This document shows, piece by piece, positions 40,568-50,005 of a stretch of DNA of 64,000 nt; the stretch's first letter is position 1, and each line of letters opens with the position of its first letter. Under the pieces are notes generated by a model. That model was not told the DNA's origin, made no database searches, and saw only the letters and a list, made by a program, of their open reading frames with translations. The position numbers and the translations under genes were made by a program. The stretch covers positions 9,636,101 to 9,700,100 of the forward strand of contig BROE01000010.1 of assembly GCA_036571765.1 (NCBI GenBank). Direction: 5' to 3'. Source of the DNA: Plecoglossus altivelis (taxonomy: Eukaryota; Chordata; Actinopteri; Osmeriformes; Plecoglossidae).

Positions 40568-42661
40568 CTACGCATCATTTGTTGTGGAGATATGAGCGCT
40601 ACAGTCGAAACCCCTGTGCGCGCCCCCGTCTGCATGGTAAGGCCCGCTGTGCCAATAAGACGAGTCGCACACTGTCTGCAAGGAATTGATCTCCGACGCA
40701 GAGGAGTTACCTTCCCTCCGCTTTGATCTCTTGCGATTCCGCAAAATGAAGACAAGCATCCCTACAACAGTGAACGCAGACGTGACAAATACCAGTAACA
40801 GCCCAGGTACCAGCACAGATATAGAGACTCTGCTTGGTTCTAGATAGGAGTTCGAGCGCGTCCCTGTGTCTGCAGTTAAAGTGCTGTTTTTTGAGAGAGA
40901 TGTGGGGTATATTTTGTCATAAAGTTTTGGGCACATGAGATCATTTCTGACTCGACGAAAATCCTTTTTCCAGAACTCTTCCGGAGATTCACACTTAAGA
41001 TCACTCACTATGACGTCTGCTCCCAGTTTCTCCGTCCACTGTTTGAAAGGGACAATGTTACAGGAGCAATCCCATGGATTCCCATGCAAATCAATCTGTA
41101 TGATCGAGTTTAGTTGATCTAAGACACCAGCAACTGGTAAAAAGGTGAAATAATTATTATGCAGGCTGATTTTTGATAAAGAAATCCCAAGGAAAGCATC
41201 CACAGGTAGAGATTTCAGTAAGTTATTGTTGAGGAACAGCACCCCCAGGTTGGGCATAGGACTGAATGCACCTGCCACAATGAGTTGTATGTCATTATAT
41301 TCCAGGCTGAGATATTCCAGGTTTTGGAGACCAACAAACATTTCCGCCATGAGTGTATCCAGGTAATTCTTATCCATATACAACCATCTTAACTCAGTTA
41401 GGTTGTGAAAAGTGCTGTTTTCTATTACTTTGATGTTGTTTCCACCTAAATCAAGTAGGTTGAGGCTTGAATAACCACTAAGCTGATTCTTTTTGATGGC
41501 ATGTATGTTATTATCTCTCATGTTTAATTCGTGTGCAGTAAAAGGTTTCGGTTTTAGGGTAGCCAAACTCTCTATCTTCTTGCCTTCGCAATTAACTCCT
41601 AACCCTTGCCTAGATCCAACAAGTTTACAGACGCATGGTTGGGGGCAAGATGCATTCTGAAGCTGGTCTCTCTCTCCATTCACACCGGTCATAGATGTGG
41701 GTCTTGTTTTTAACTGCCAGTTTTCACGCGACTTGGACCGTCCCCTGGGTCCATTCCCTGGAGTGGGGGACCCCGGACCACCATTTGCCTTGTAAGGGGT
41801 TGGAACGGGTCCAGGTTCTAAGGTCTGGTCTTGGGTGGGAGGTGCAACCAAAGTCAAGTCAACACCATTCTTTGAAGGACACAGCTCCATCTCTGATGTC
41901 TCGTTCAAATCGTTTCCCTGTAGTTTTGTAGGTGCCTCGCATATGACTCTGCCGATGAGCGCATTCTGCGGTATATTCTCCAGCCATTCCTTCAGGGAAA
42001 CCAGGTCGCAGTTACAGTCCCAGGGGTTATCCTCCAATAGAACCTCTGCAATACCCGGAATTTGTTCAAGAATTCCCTCATAAGGCAACGTTTTGATTCG
42101 ATTCCCACGAAGGTCGAGGTGGGTGATAGGTACATGCAGAAACACGTTTATAGGTAGTGCACTGATGAGGTTATCGTTTAAAATTAACACTTCAAGTTTA
42201 TTTAAGTCCCTGAACACGGCGGGGTCTATGTCCCTCAATAGATTAAAATCTGCTTGAAGGTATTCCAAATCGTCTAATCCCAGAAATGTACTCTTTCTAA
42301 ACGACCGTATCTTGTTATTATTTATGTGGAGGCGTTTTACAAGCTGCAATCCCAGAAAAGCACCAGGAACAATGTCGTGCAGTCCGTTGTTTTCCAAATG
42401 CAAGCTTACGGCATTGTAAAAGTTAGCAAACTCATTGGGAAACAGCCTGGATAAAGAATTCCCGTGCAATAACAAGTGATAGAACTGGGAGCTGGGACCA
42501 GTCAAATGATGCAGATTAGTGAAGCTCCTCTTTTCGCAGTCAATGTGCAAATCGCCTTCTATCTCATTGCAGGAGCAGATCTGCTCCTTACAAATGTCCT
42601 TTGTAACATTTCCAATAGCAACACAAAGAGCCGCCTTCAGCAAGACAATCCAAAGCAGCAT
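40568..42661 (-). CDS. slitrk1: SLITRK1, SLIT and NTRK-like protein 1 (single coding exon)
   Basis: Encodes 697 residues, close to the 696 I recall for human SLITRK1. SLITRK1 is a postsynaptic adhesion protein; the family binds presynaptic LAR-type receptor tyrosine phosphatases, promotes synapse formation and modulates neurite outgrowth. Seen: signal peptide about 1-15; LRRNT with Cys24/29/31/42; LRRs about 60-205; LRRCT beginning NPWDCNCDL (Cys216/218/241/261); variable Pro/Gly-rich linker about 265-335; second LRRNT (Cys339/343/345/358); LRRs about 375-525; second LRRCT at NPWDCSCNI (Cys532/534/557/577); transmembrane helix about 612-640; basic stop-transfer RNRKRSKRR; short tail with SSASEINSLQTVCDSSYW, typical of SLITRK1 and lacking the long tails of other SLITRKs. 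N-glycosylation sequons at Asn18, 253, 336, 415, 420, 592. Start: ATG at 42661 has A at -3; the longer frame begins at TTG (42676), and the in-frame TGA at 42728-42730 has no ATG after it. Stop is TAG. The family and the paralogue identity are secure; possible duplicate fish copies cannot be judged. Confidence 0.97.
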   Translation of the reverse strand: MLLWIVLLKAALCVAIGNVTKDICKEQICSCNEIEGDLHIDCEKRSFTNLHHLTGPSSQFYHLLLHGNSLSRLFPNEFANFYNAVSLHLENNGLHDIVPGAFLGLQLVKRLHINNNKIRSFRKSTFLGLDDLEYLQADFNLLRDIDPAVFRDLNKLEVLILNDNLISALPINVFLHVPITHLDLRGNRIKTLPYEGILEQIPGIAEVLLEDNPWDCNCDLVSLKEWLENIPQNALIGRVICEAPTKLQGNDLNETSEMELCPSKNGVDLTLVAPPTQDQTLEPGPVPTPYKANGGPGSPTPGNGPRGRSKSRENWQLKTRPTSMTGVNGERDQLQNASCPQPCVCKLVGSRQGLGVNCEGKKIESLATLKPKPFTAHELNMRDNNIHAIKKNQLSGYSSLNLLDLGGNNIKVIENSTFHNLTELRWLYMDKNYLDTLMAEMFVGLQNLEYLSLEYNDIQLIVAGAFSPMPNLGVLFLNNNLLKSLPVDAFLGISLSKISLHNNYFTFLPVAGVLDQLNSIIQIDLHGNPWDCSCNIVPFKQWTEKLGADVIVSDLKCESPEEFWKKDFRRVRNDLMCPKLYDKIYPTSLSKNSTLTADTGTRSNSYLEPSRVSISVLVPGLLLVFVTSAFTVVGMLVFILRNRKRSKRREGNSSASEINSLQTVCDSSYWHSGPYHADGGAHRGFDCSAHISTTNDA

Positions 42662-43508
42662 TTTCAATACAAACAATTCATCCCCGATTTCAAGACATAC
42701 GACCTGTGAGTTTTTCTCTCCAGATGATCAAAAATAAAAAAGGTAGATCATGGATAAAATATAAGACGACAGTCGTTTTTTGTATCCATGCTGCATCTAA
42801 CCTGCTACGTCCAGACTTCCAGCTTTAAAATGACCACAAATGCCTCAAATCGATCGAATCCTTAGGCTAAGACAACACGCACCTTAATAAAAAAGAACGG
42901 AAAACAACAAATCGCAATACTGCCCTGTACATTTTGGGCTTTAGTTTAGTAACAACTGACCTTGCAAAATTAACAAATCCGAGATTTTTTTTTTGTCGTG
43001 CTGCGGTATCGGTGGGAGCTGTTCTCTTTCCCTCGGTGCTGAATTCACACCCCGCACTAAAGATTTAGTGCTGATCACACTGCCTCTGTTAAAAAAACGC
43101 ATTCCTCACATCTTTCGGTTGTCTTCCTTGTTTCCACTGCTTTCCTTTGGTGATTTTGGTCACAAAGAGGTTACCCAGATACTGTGCTCATTCTAGCCCG
43201 GTGCTCTTAGAGAGATCGAACACCCTCTACTGAGCTGCAATGGCAAAAATCCATCGTCCGAGGGAATGTTGAAGAAGAAAAAAAATCAATCCACATATAG
43301 GGCAAACGTTATAATGCTCTCACTAAAAGCTGTCCATTTGTCCAACTCGTTTAGACTGAGCAGATGCCTCAATTGACAATGCAATATAATATTTCAGACG
43401 TACATCCTTTTTTCACATTGTTCAGACTGAAAGCTTGCTTTGACTCTTCTGGTTGTAAAAGTGGGCAAGACAACATAGCGCACTGCCAACGTATTGGAGA
43501 CTTCTCTT
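42662..43508 (-). other. slitrk1: Probable slitrk1 5' leader with small upstream ORFs
   Basis: This stretch lies between the start codon and the TATA-based start-site estimate. Several minus-strand ATGs precede the main start. ATG TCT TGA at 42690-42698 is a minimal Met-Ser-stop ORF 28 nt before the main ATG. ATG at 42751 is in frame with the CDS but stops after 7 codons at 42728-42730. ATG at 42789 opens a 13-codon ORF stopping at 42748-42750. No convincing splice structure was seen. The 5' limit is inferred only from the TATA box. Confidence 0.5.
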
Positions 43509-43529
43509 GGGGTGGTTAAAACCTCGTTT

Positions 43530-43537
43530 TATTTATA
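43530..43537 (-). promoter_or_regulatory. slitrk1: Candidate TATA box of slitrk1
   Basis: The minus strand reads TATAAATA from 43537 to 43530, with a CA dinucleotide at 43509-43508 about 29 bp downstream as a possible start. This would give a leader of about 850 nt. The match is good, but TATA-like strings are frequent in AT-rich DNA and no strong initiator is present, so this is a candidate only. Confidence 0.35.
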
Positions 43538-44245
43538 AATTGCCCACGGTTATGGAAAAAATGAAGATCGCTGGTGTATTGCTTCGGTCTCTTGCATACA
43601 AACACTTTCCACTGTGGTTGTTAGGCTACTTTCGCACTGGTAAGGAACCTCTGTTGAATGCGGTAAAATAATTAACTGCTACGGGCATGCAACAACCCAG
43701 CAAAGCGACATCACTCTCAGTTGACTACAACAAATGATGCGTCAATGTTGCCCAAATGCGCACGCACACTGCTATTTGAAAGTAAATGTTTCGGCATCTA
43801 AAATCAAATATAGCCTATATTAGGTGACTCTCCTCTTTTCTCTGTTTGCCAAGCATCTAATTACATTCCTTTGTTTGAATATATCTTCCAGCTTCTTTTC
43901 AAAGTGTTTCTATTATGAGCGCGCCACACAGACAGTTGTCCTCACTAGACATCAGATTTTTATCCAAATTTTCAGATTGTTGGAATTGAGATATCAAAGT
44001 GAAAATCGAGGTTACACCTGCCATCGAACCTTTTACCCACAACACCAACAACAACATTGACACAAGAACAACAAGTGAAACAGTAAGCTCAGCAGATATA
44101 TTGACTTTTTTTAATAGCTGCATATCTGATGCACCCAGAAGATTCTGCGTTTGTGTTTTGGGAAATTACATTCTGAAACAATAAAGTGGTGGTTGCATTG
44201 GAATGCTTGTACAGACAATCCCCATCCAAATGTCAAATATACAGT

Positions 44246-44296
44246 ATCTCTCTGTCTCTCTCTGTCTCTCTCTGTCTCTCTCTGTCTCTCTCTGTC

Positions 44297-44358
<62 letters not shown>

Positions 44359-44440
44359 TGATTGTCTCTCTCTGTCTGTCTGTCTCTGTCTGTCTCTGTG
44401 TCTTTCTGTCTCTCGCTCTCTCTCACTCACTCTCTCTTTG
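44246..44440 (+). repeat. Complex CT microsatellite with a 10-bp higher-order unit
   Basis: Six exact tandem copies of TCTGTCTCTC (44251-44310) run into a pure TC tract (44311-44345). TCTG-interrupted TC sequence follows to about 44440. It lies 1.6 kb upstream of the slitrk1 coding start. The reading frames inside it are only the repeat translated as Ser/Leu strings. Confidence 0.95.
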
Positions 44441-45119
44441 ATGTCTCTTTCAGTGCAGACTACATACACTCTTCTTATTACAACTGGGACAATTGTCATA
44501 TGAAATATTATGACAAGCTTTTTCAAAATCAATCATGTCAAGACTTTTAATGAAACGAGGTACTATCCCAAGACATTTTTCATGTCTCACCATGCTCGAT
44601 CATTGTGAGGTCTTGTCAGTCTCCCCTTTCTTTTGTGGCATGACTATTTCCAACAATGACAGGTTTTAGGAGAGTAACCTTCAAGACTGAATAGCAAACA
44701 TAGAGCCCAGGTTGTGACGTGTTAATAGATGTTTGCTTGTAGACTGTTAAATCAGTAGGCATCCCACTGAGAGACAGATCAAAGCATGCAGCGATGTGTT
44801 CAAGCTAAACTAAGTAACCAATAGTCAATCTGGCTTGCCAAACAAACAGCACAGAGGACAGACAAGCAGCCAAGGGCACATCCTTCATGCACACTCATTA
44901 ATAGGCAGTGGGAGGTTATGTGTGCATGTGTGTTTATGCTTGTCATGTGCAGGTAGGCATGTGTTTTTGTGTGTGATTGTATGAGGAGGGGGGAGGGGGC
45001 ATAACTTCTCAAACATTGCTTAGTCATGCTTGAGCATTTCTTTATTCAGAAAAAGTACACAATTATAAACCTAATTACATTGCGTCCTGTAAAATCTGCA
45101 CATCTGATAAGGCTGTGAT

Positions 45120-45157
45120 GTTGTGAAAAGATTGTGAGGTTGTGAAAAGATTGTATC
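45120..45157 (+). repeat. 19-bp tandem duplication
   Basis: GTTGTGAAAAGATTGTGAG is followed directly by GTTGTGAAAAGATTGTATC. Only the last three bases differ in part. Confidence 0.9.
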
Positions 45158-47084
45158 TCTATGTATCAAAGGCAACTTCCTTATCTTCTTTATTAATCAT
45201 TATTCAATATTCTGTTGACTATAATCATTTCATGAGTACATACAACAGGGATTAACAATGTTTTAATTTCAGTTACATCATTTCAGTATTTCAGTTCATT
45301 TTAGAAGCTCAGATTACACCAAAAGACACTACTAATTTGTTATTGTCGAAGGCTACTGACAGTAGCAAGCTGGTCAGAATAGGTGATGAAACATGAATGA
45401 AACCATGCTGGTGATGAGGTGTACAGTAGCAGAACAGAATGTACACTACATAGAGGAATTGCAACATGGTTTTTGTCCACCTGAACTTCCTGAATATATA
45501 ACATTGCTGAATACATTCAAGAATCTTAAGAGGAGCGATGCTTTGAATACAACTATAAGACACCTTTTGAAAACAAATGACTGAAAGAAAAGGTCCAGAA
45601 CTTAATGCTGAGTGTATGTGAGCAGGCTTTTATGGCATGCACATTTTCAGACAATGTGTGCGCGTTGGTTTGTTTCTGGTGCTTTAGATTTGAAAGGTTT
45701 ACGCTCTGAACACCTAAAACCACTTGAATTGTGGTGTCCATAAGAGACCAAAACAATGCAGTTTAAAGTGAGCAAAATGTTCATGTAATAGTTTTTTGGT
45801 TCCTCCTCTGAGTCATTTTCATTTCAACCAGATGCTATTCATGCATCGGTATTTGAAATGTATCCAAAATGTTCATTCTCTATCATGTTCATTGCTGACA
45901 ATGAGTGGACTGTCTTGGTCTATAATCACAGTGAATGCATGACTCAATCGTATGCTATCATTGCATTTAATAATCTATCAACAAGTACACAATTCCATTC
46001 TCCCTAGTATTAAATACCATGTGAGACTAAATTACAATATACAGAAAAAAACATCTTTGTGGAGAAAGGAAGTTACTCAGAGCCAAATATTCTCAGCTAG
46101 CCATCTCTAAACACATACAACAAGCATCGATGGTTTTGCTTCCCAAGATTTTCTTAGCTGTTTTCCAAATAATAGCTAGCTGAAATCAGTAAGCTACCTG
46201 GTATACATCAGACTCGCATCTGTCTGTGAAGACGCGCACGTCTCAAGGACACCTTAGTAAATATTTTGAGTCCTCTGCACATTAGTCACTCGGAGAAAAA
46301 TAGTGGGCCTTGCTAATCCTTGGCCAACAGTGAGCACTAAACTTTCCCATTTAGAATTTCAAAGTCCTGTCGAGCAGCTAATAAGATCTTTGCCCTTGGC
46401 GTTCATATCCCCTGCAGTGACTTCGGAGGGAAAACACATGCCACTTCAGCTTCGCCCAGCTTCCTCCAGATGTGTTTGCCAGAGAGGGATAGGTAAACAG
46501 GCAAGAGGTTCGGAAAAAAACAAAACGGATAATTAAGAGGAGCCGCGTAGGTTGCCCTTGAGTTAGCATACAGTAGGAACGAGGATTCATGCAGAGATTA
46601 GGCATGATGGTAGAGGCTAAGGTTCAATTGTAGCTTGCGCCTTTTCCTGAATGTCATCTCGCTTTAAAAAAAATCTCTTATCAAATATAACCTATACATG
46701 TACAGTTCTCGTGCAGTAATATAAAAATAAATATGTGGCACAAAAGTACAGTGTTTATAGCATATGTTCCCTGGAGACAGTCCTTATGGTCAGGGAAAAC
46801 TTTGTGGGTGGTATGTACACAAATAGATGAGTCAAGTGCAGACTGTAAATCAATACTGCAATTGGCAGAGAAGCACTTCCTCTTGATCCATTGATGTGTG
46901 ATTTTGCAAGGGTAATCAACTAAATGTCCTTGATTGACTGCCAATCCATTTGCACACATCTGTACATATGCTACATGCTATCACACTCAAAGATTCATCC
47001 CTGTTGCAGAATAATGTCCTGAATCACTAATGGAGGCACTCCAAGTGTCAAATCTACATGGTATTTGAGAAATTGCCTATTGCA

Positions 47085-47264
47085 CTATTACGGTGGATCA
47101 GTGCTTTGTACTGTCAACTCAAAGCAAAAAGATCTAGAGTTTAATTCCTGCTTGAGGCACATTGTTGGCCGGGTTGGCGTCTTAGACCTTTCTATGTGGA
47201 GTTCTCAAGATAAAAATTTTATGGCACAGTCTCCCTGCATGCGGGAACGATACAGGTGATGGAT
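47085..47264 (+). mobile_element. Degraded tRNA-derived SINE, DANA/HE1 (V-SINE) type
   Basis: The order of blocks follows the fish V-SINE plan. A tRNA-like head has box A-like GGTGGATCAGTG near 47092-47103, followed by CACTGTCGCCTCA-like and AGCAAGAAGGTC-like blocks in altered form. Box B-like AGTTTAATTCC lies at 47138-47148 (consensus GGTTCGAATCC). Then come GGTTGGCGT (47172-47180), TTCTATGTGGAGTT near 47190-47203, CACAGTC (47225-47231) and CATGCGGGAACGATACAGGT, the usual order of the conserved tail. Internal deletions and many substitutions show it is old. The consensus comparison is from memory, so subfamily and exact ends are uncertain. Confidence 0.7.
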
Positions 47265-47336
47265 AAATATATGATTATCTACATGAACATACTTGTCACA
47301 GCAAGATATTACAACTATTTGTGGAGACAGTTCAGC

Positions 47337-47452
47337 AGGGAGACCAGAGAGCTGAGGCCAGAGTAGAGAGACCAGAGCAGGGAGAGGTAGACCAGAGCAG
47401 GAAGACCAGAGCAGGCAGAGGGAGACCAGAATAGGGTCGAGGTCGAGAAGGA
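47337..47452 (+). repeat. Imperfect minisatellite of GACCAGAGCAGG-type units
   Basis: At least five copies of an AGACCAGAGCAGG-like unit spaced by variable purine-rich bases (47341, 47370, 47389, 47404 and 47423 regions). It begins about 70 bp past the SINE and may have grown from its tail or by local slippage. Confidence 0.75.
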
Positions 47453-48321
47453 CCGAAGCAAAGATCTGCTTAGAGCCCTACATTATTTCAGATGGGTCTC
47501 TGTTCTCATCCAGCACCTCAGTCTTCATTGTTTCTAAAATCAATAGGCCTTCAATGAGTCAAGGCTCCCATCAGTAAGGGCCACTCTGATGCAATAAACT
47601 GGCACATGAATGTTGTATAAACTGGCACCAACATCGCCCGGGGTTTTATAAAGCAAATTATTACACACTCCAAGGGAGTGGGCACAACACATTGTTGTTG
47701 CTCGTCAACGTTTGAATGAAGAATCCAGTAGCCGACATAACAGGCTTTATCTGAGAGATGGATGGCTGTTAAAGTGTTCTAGGGACTGGATGGAAAGAAT
47801 GGTAGAGAACAGGTAAAGGAAGATCACTAGATGCAATTTTATTTTTAGACTTCAAATCTGAGGAGGGTACCTATTTCATGACATATCACAAACGAACAAC
47901 CGTGTCATGTAAATTAAAATTTTCTTATGCGATGTTCTACATAGGGGTCCCCCTACAGGGTGTTTAAATACCATTTATAACTACTTCAAACTATGGTCAA
48001 TATTAACAATCTGTTCTCACATCTTAAATGTAATTTCACATGAACTGTTCCTTTTTTTAGAGTGGCAGTAGAGTGCACGCAACCCACTTAATTTCAGTAT
48101 AAAAACACCACAATAATTTGTGTAATGTTGTTCAAGAAATCGCACAGCGAGGTGATGCCCAAATGTATTCCAAATTCTCGGTTTCAATGGCGTAGGTAAT
48201 AATAGCATTTACGAGGGAAAATCCTGTGTATTTTCACTGGAGAGCGGGAATTACTTGTGCACTCTCTCTGTCTCTCTCAACACGTTCAATCAGTGTTTAT
48301 TTCAAGCGTAGGCACAGCATT

Positions 48322-48342
48322 TTCAGTACCATGGACAGGGCT
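48322..48342 (+). promoter_or_regulatory. RE1/NRSE-like REST binding site upstream of slitrk1
   Basis: The 21-bp stretch has left half TTCAGTACC (8 of 9 to the RE1 consensus TTCAGCACC), the usual 2-bp spacer, and right half GGACAGGGCT (8 of 10 to GGACAGCGCC). REST silences neuronal genes in non-neuronal cells through this motif. The site is about 5.7 kb upstream of the slitrk1 ATG and 4.8 kb from the TATA candidate. Binding is an inference. Confidence 0.55.
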
Positions 48343-49591
48343 ACAATGACAGTGACACAGTCTAAACCTTAACCTTCCCCATCCCGACCTCCCACTGCAT
48401 CAAAATAAACATGGTGAGCTTTGTTTAAACCTTAATCAAGGTCCTCACTGAACTCAGTAGTCAAGTAACATTTTACGGAACGTAGTGTACTTCATTAGGT
48501 AATAGTAAACATGGTTAAAAAAAGAAACAAAAAGCAGTTTTACCTATAAAATTGCCGGTGAACCAGTGACCATGCCACCTAAACCACCTAAAACTACTCC
48601 TTCCAGACAACAAGCCATGCGGGATGGGACAAACTTGTATAGATGGAAGAAGTTTACCAAACACAGCTATGAAAGACAGTTAAGCAGGTGATGGTAATGC
48701 CGCTAATAATAATTCACTGAGGAAGTTCTGATGGTGTCTCACCCTCTTCCCTCGATAGATTTGAGTCAACAGCGGTAACTAGATTGGAACTATTTAATTA
48801 TACTTAACCTTTCAATCCCTTGCGCTCTCATAAGCCTCAAACTACGAGTCTGTGATTTGGAGATAAGTGGGTCTTAAAATCCCAAAGCCAAATCTGGGGG
48901 TGACCTCAGAGTCTATAATGATACATTTTTTTATTTTAAACAGGGACTAATTGAAGCTTCACCAGAGGCAAAGTCTTCCCTACGTCCCTTAATGTGAATA
49001 AAGTGGATGAGGAAATCTTTTTGTTCGGTTCCAAAACATCATGCTTTCAAGCTCATGTACAAAGGCAAGGTAAGACAGAGCCAGACATTTCAGTCTTGGA
49101 GCACTTCACTGGGTTCTTTTCAATAAAAATCGAAACCACAAGGTGCACTAAACCCGAAGCCTCTGAGGTTTAAGGACTAGAAACGAGTTGCACAGCCATG
49201 CAAATCCAAACAAGTGACTAGCACACTCAGATCAGAGCAGCAATACACATAATTAGAACTCATGGGGACTGGGCACAATGCTGCAGGGATACAGAAATAA
49301 CCGACGTGTGTCGAAAAGAGAGCAAGAGTAAGATCACATTGACAGCTGTCTGTCAAGCAGCATGTGTCTACAGTACAAATCGATCCAAATTTTTGGTTCA
49401 ACTGCTCTCTGGACAGAGACCAGGGTGATGACATGCCACAGGTGAAGTCAGCATCCACAGGAGCTATGACCTCTGCCACTGCAGTTTTCACATGGTCACC
49501 CCTTTATACTGCTGATACTCATGAATGCCGTTTAGGGGATGATGATCATGGATTATGGGCTTGAGACTAATTTTGACAAAACTACAAAAGA

Positions 49592-49716
49592 TGCACACAC
49601 CCATATCTACTCACACCCACACATACAAACCGGCAACCACAAACCCACAAATACACACCCACACATAGACACTCACACACACGCCCACATGTACACCCAC
49701 CCACACCCCCACACGT
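49592..49716 (+). repeat. CA-rich degenerate repeat
   Basis: Runs of CACA with CCCA, CAAA and CATA variants, with almost no G on the plus strand. Reading frames through it give Thr/His strings and are not genes. Confidence 0.85.
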
Positions 49717-49894
49717 CTGAGACAAGAGTACCGGACTGGTATACATTCACACATGTGATTTATTAATGGATTTTTACAGAGGTAGAAATACTCCATTTTC
49801 TAATGCATCAATAATTTAAGAATAGGCCCCCGTAGACCTAGCTCAACAGATTGTGATGTAAAAAATGCATGCAAAACCAAACTGTAAGTCTGCT

Positions 49895-49925
49895 TGTGTG
49901 TGTGTCAGAGAGTGTGTGTGTCAGA

Positions 49926-49992
<67 letters not shown>

Positions 49993-50005
49993 CGAGAGAG
50001 AGAGG
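49895..50005 (+). repeat. Compound (TG)n(GA)n microsatellite
   Basis: Interrupted TG blocks pass into a pure GA tract at about 49944-49989 and a short GA tail ending at 50005. Confidence 0.95.

Larger units (their letters stand above)
43538..47084. other. slitrk1 proximal 5' flank
   Basis: AT-rich DNA upstream of the TATA candidate. It holds the CT microsatellite at 44246, TG-rich then G-rich sequence at 44918-45000 and the tandem duplication at 45120. No gene was recognised on either strand. Confidence 0.65.

Noticed and set aside
42662..42676. N-terminal extension of SLITRK1 by five residues
   Set aside because: It would need TTG as a start codon. The ATG at 42661 has a favourable -3 A and matches the family N-terminus.
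40568..42737. Plus-strand frames inside the slitrk1 exon
   Set aside because: They are antisense shadows of the long coding exon.
44151..44532. Ser/Leu-rich and Arg/Glu-rich frames on both strands
   Set aside because: They are translations of the CT microsatellite at 44246-44440.
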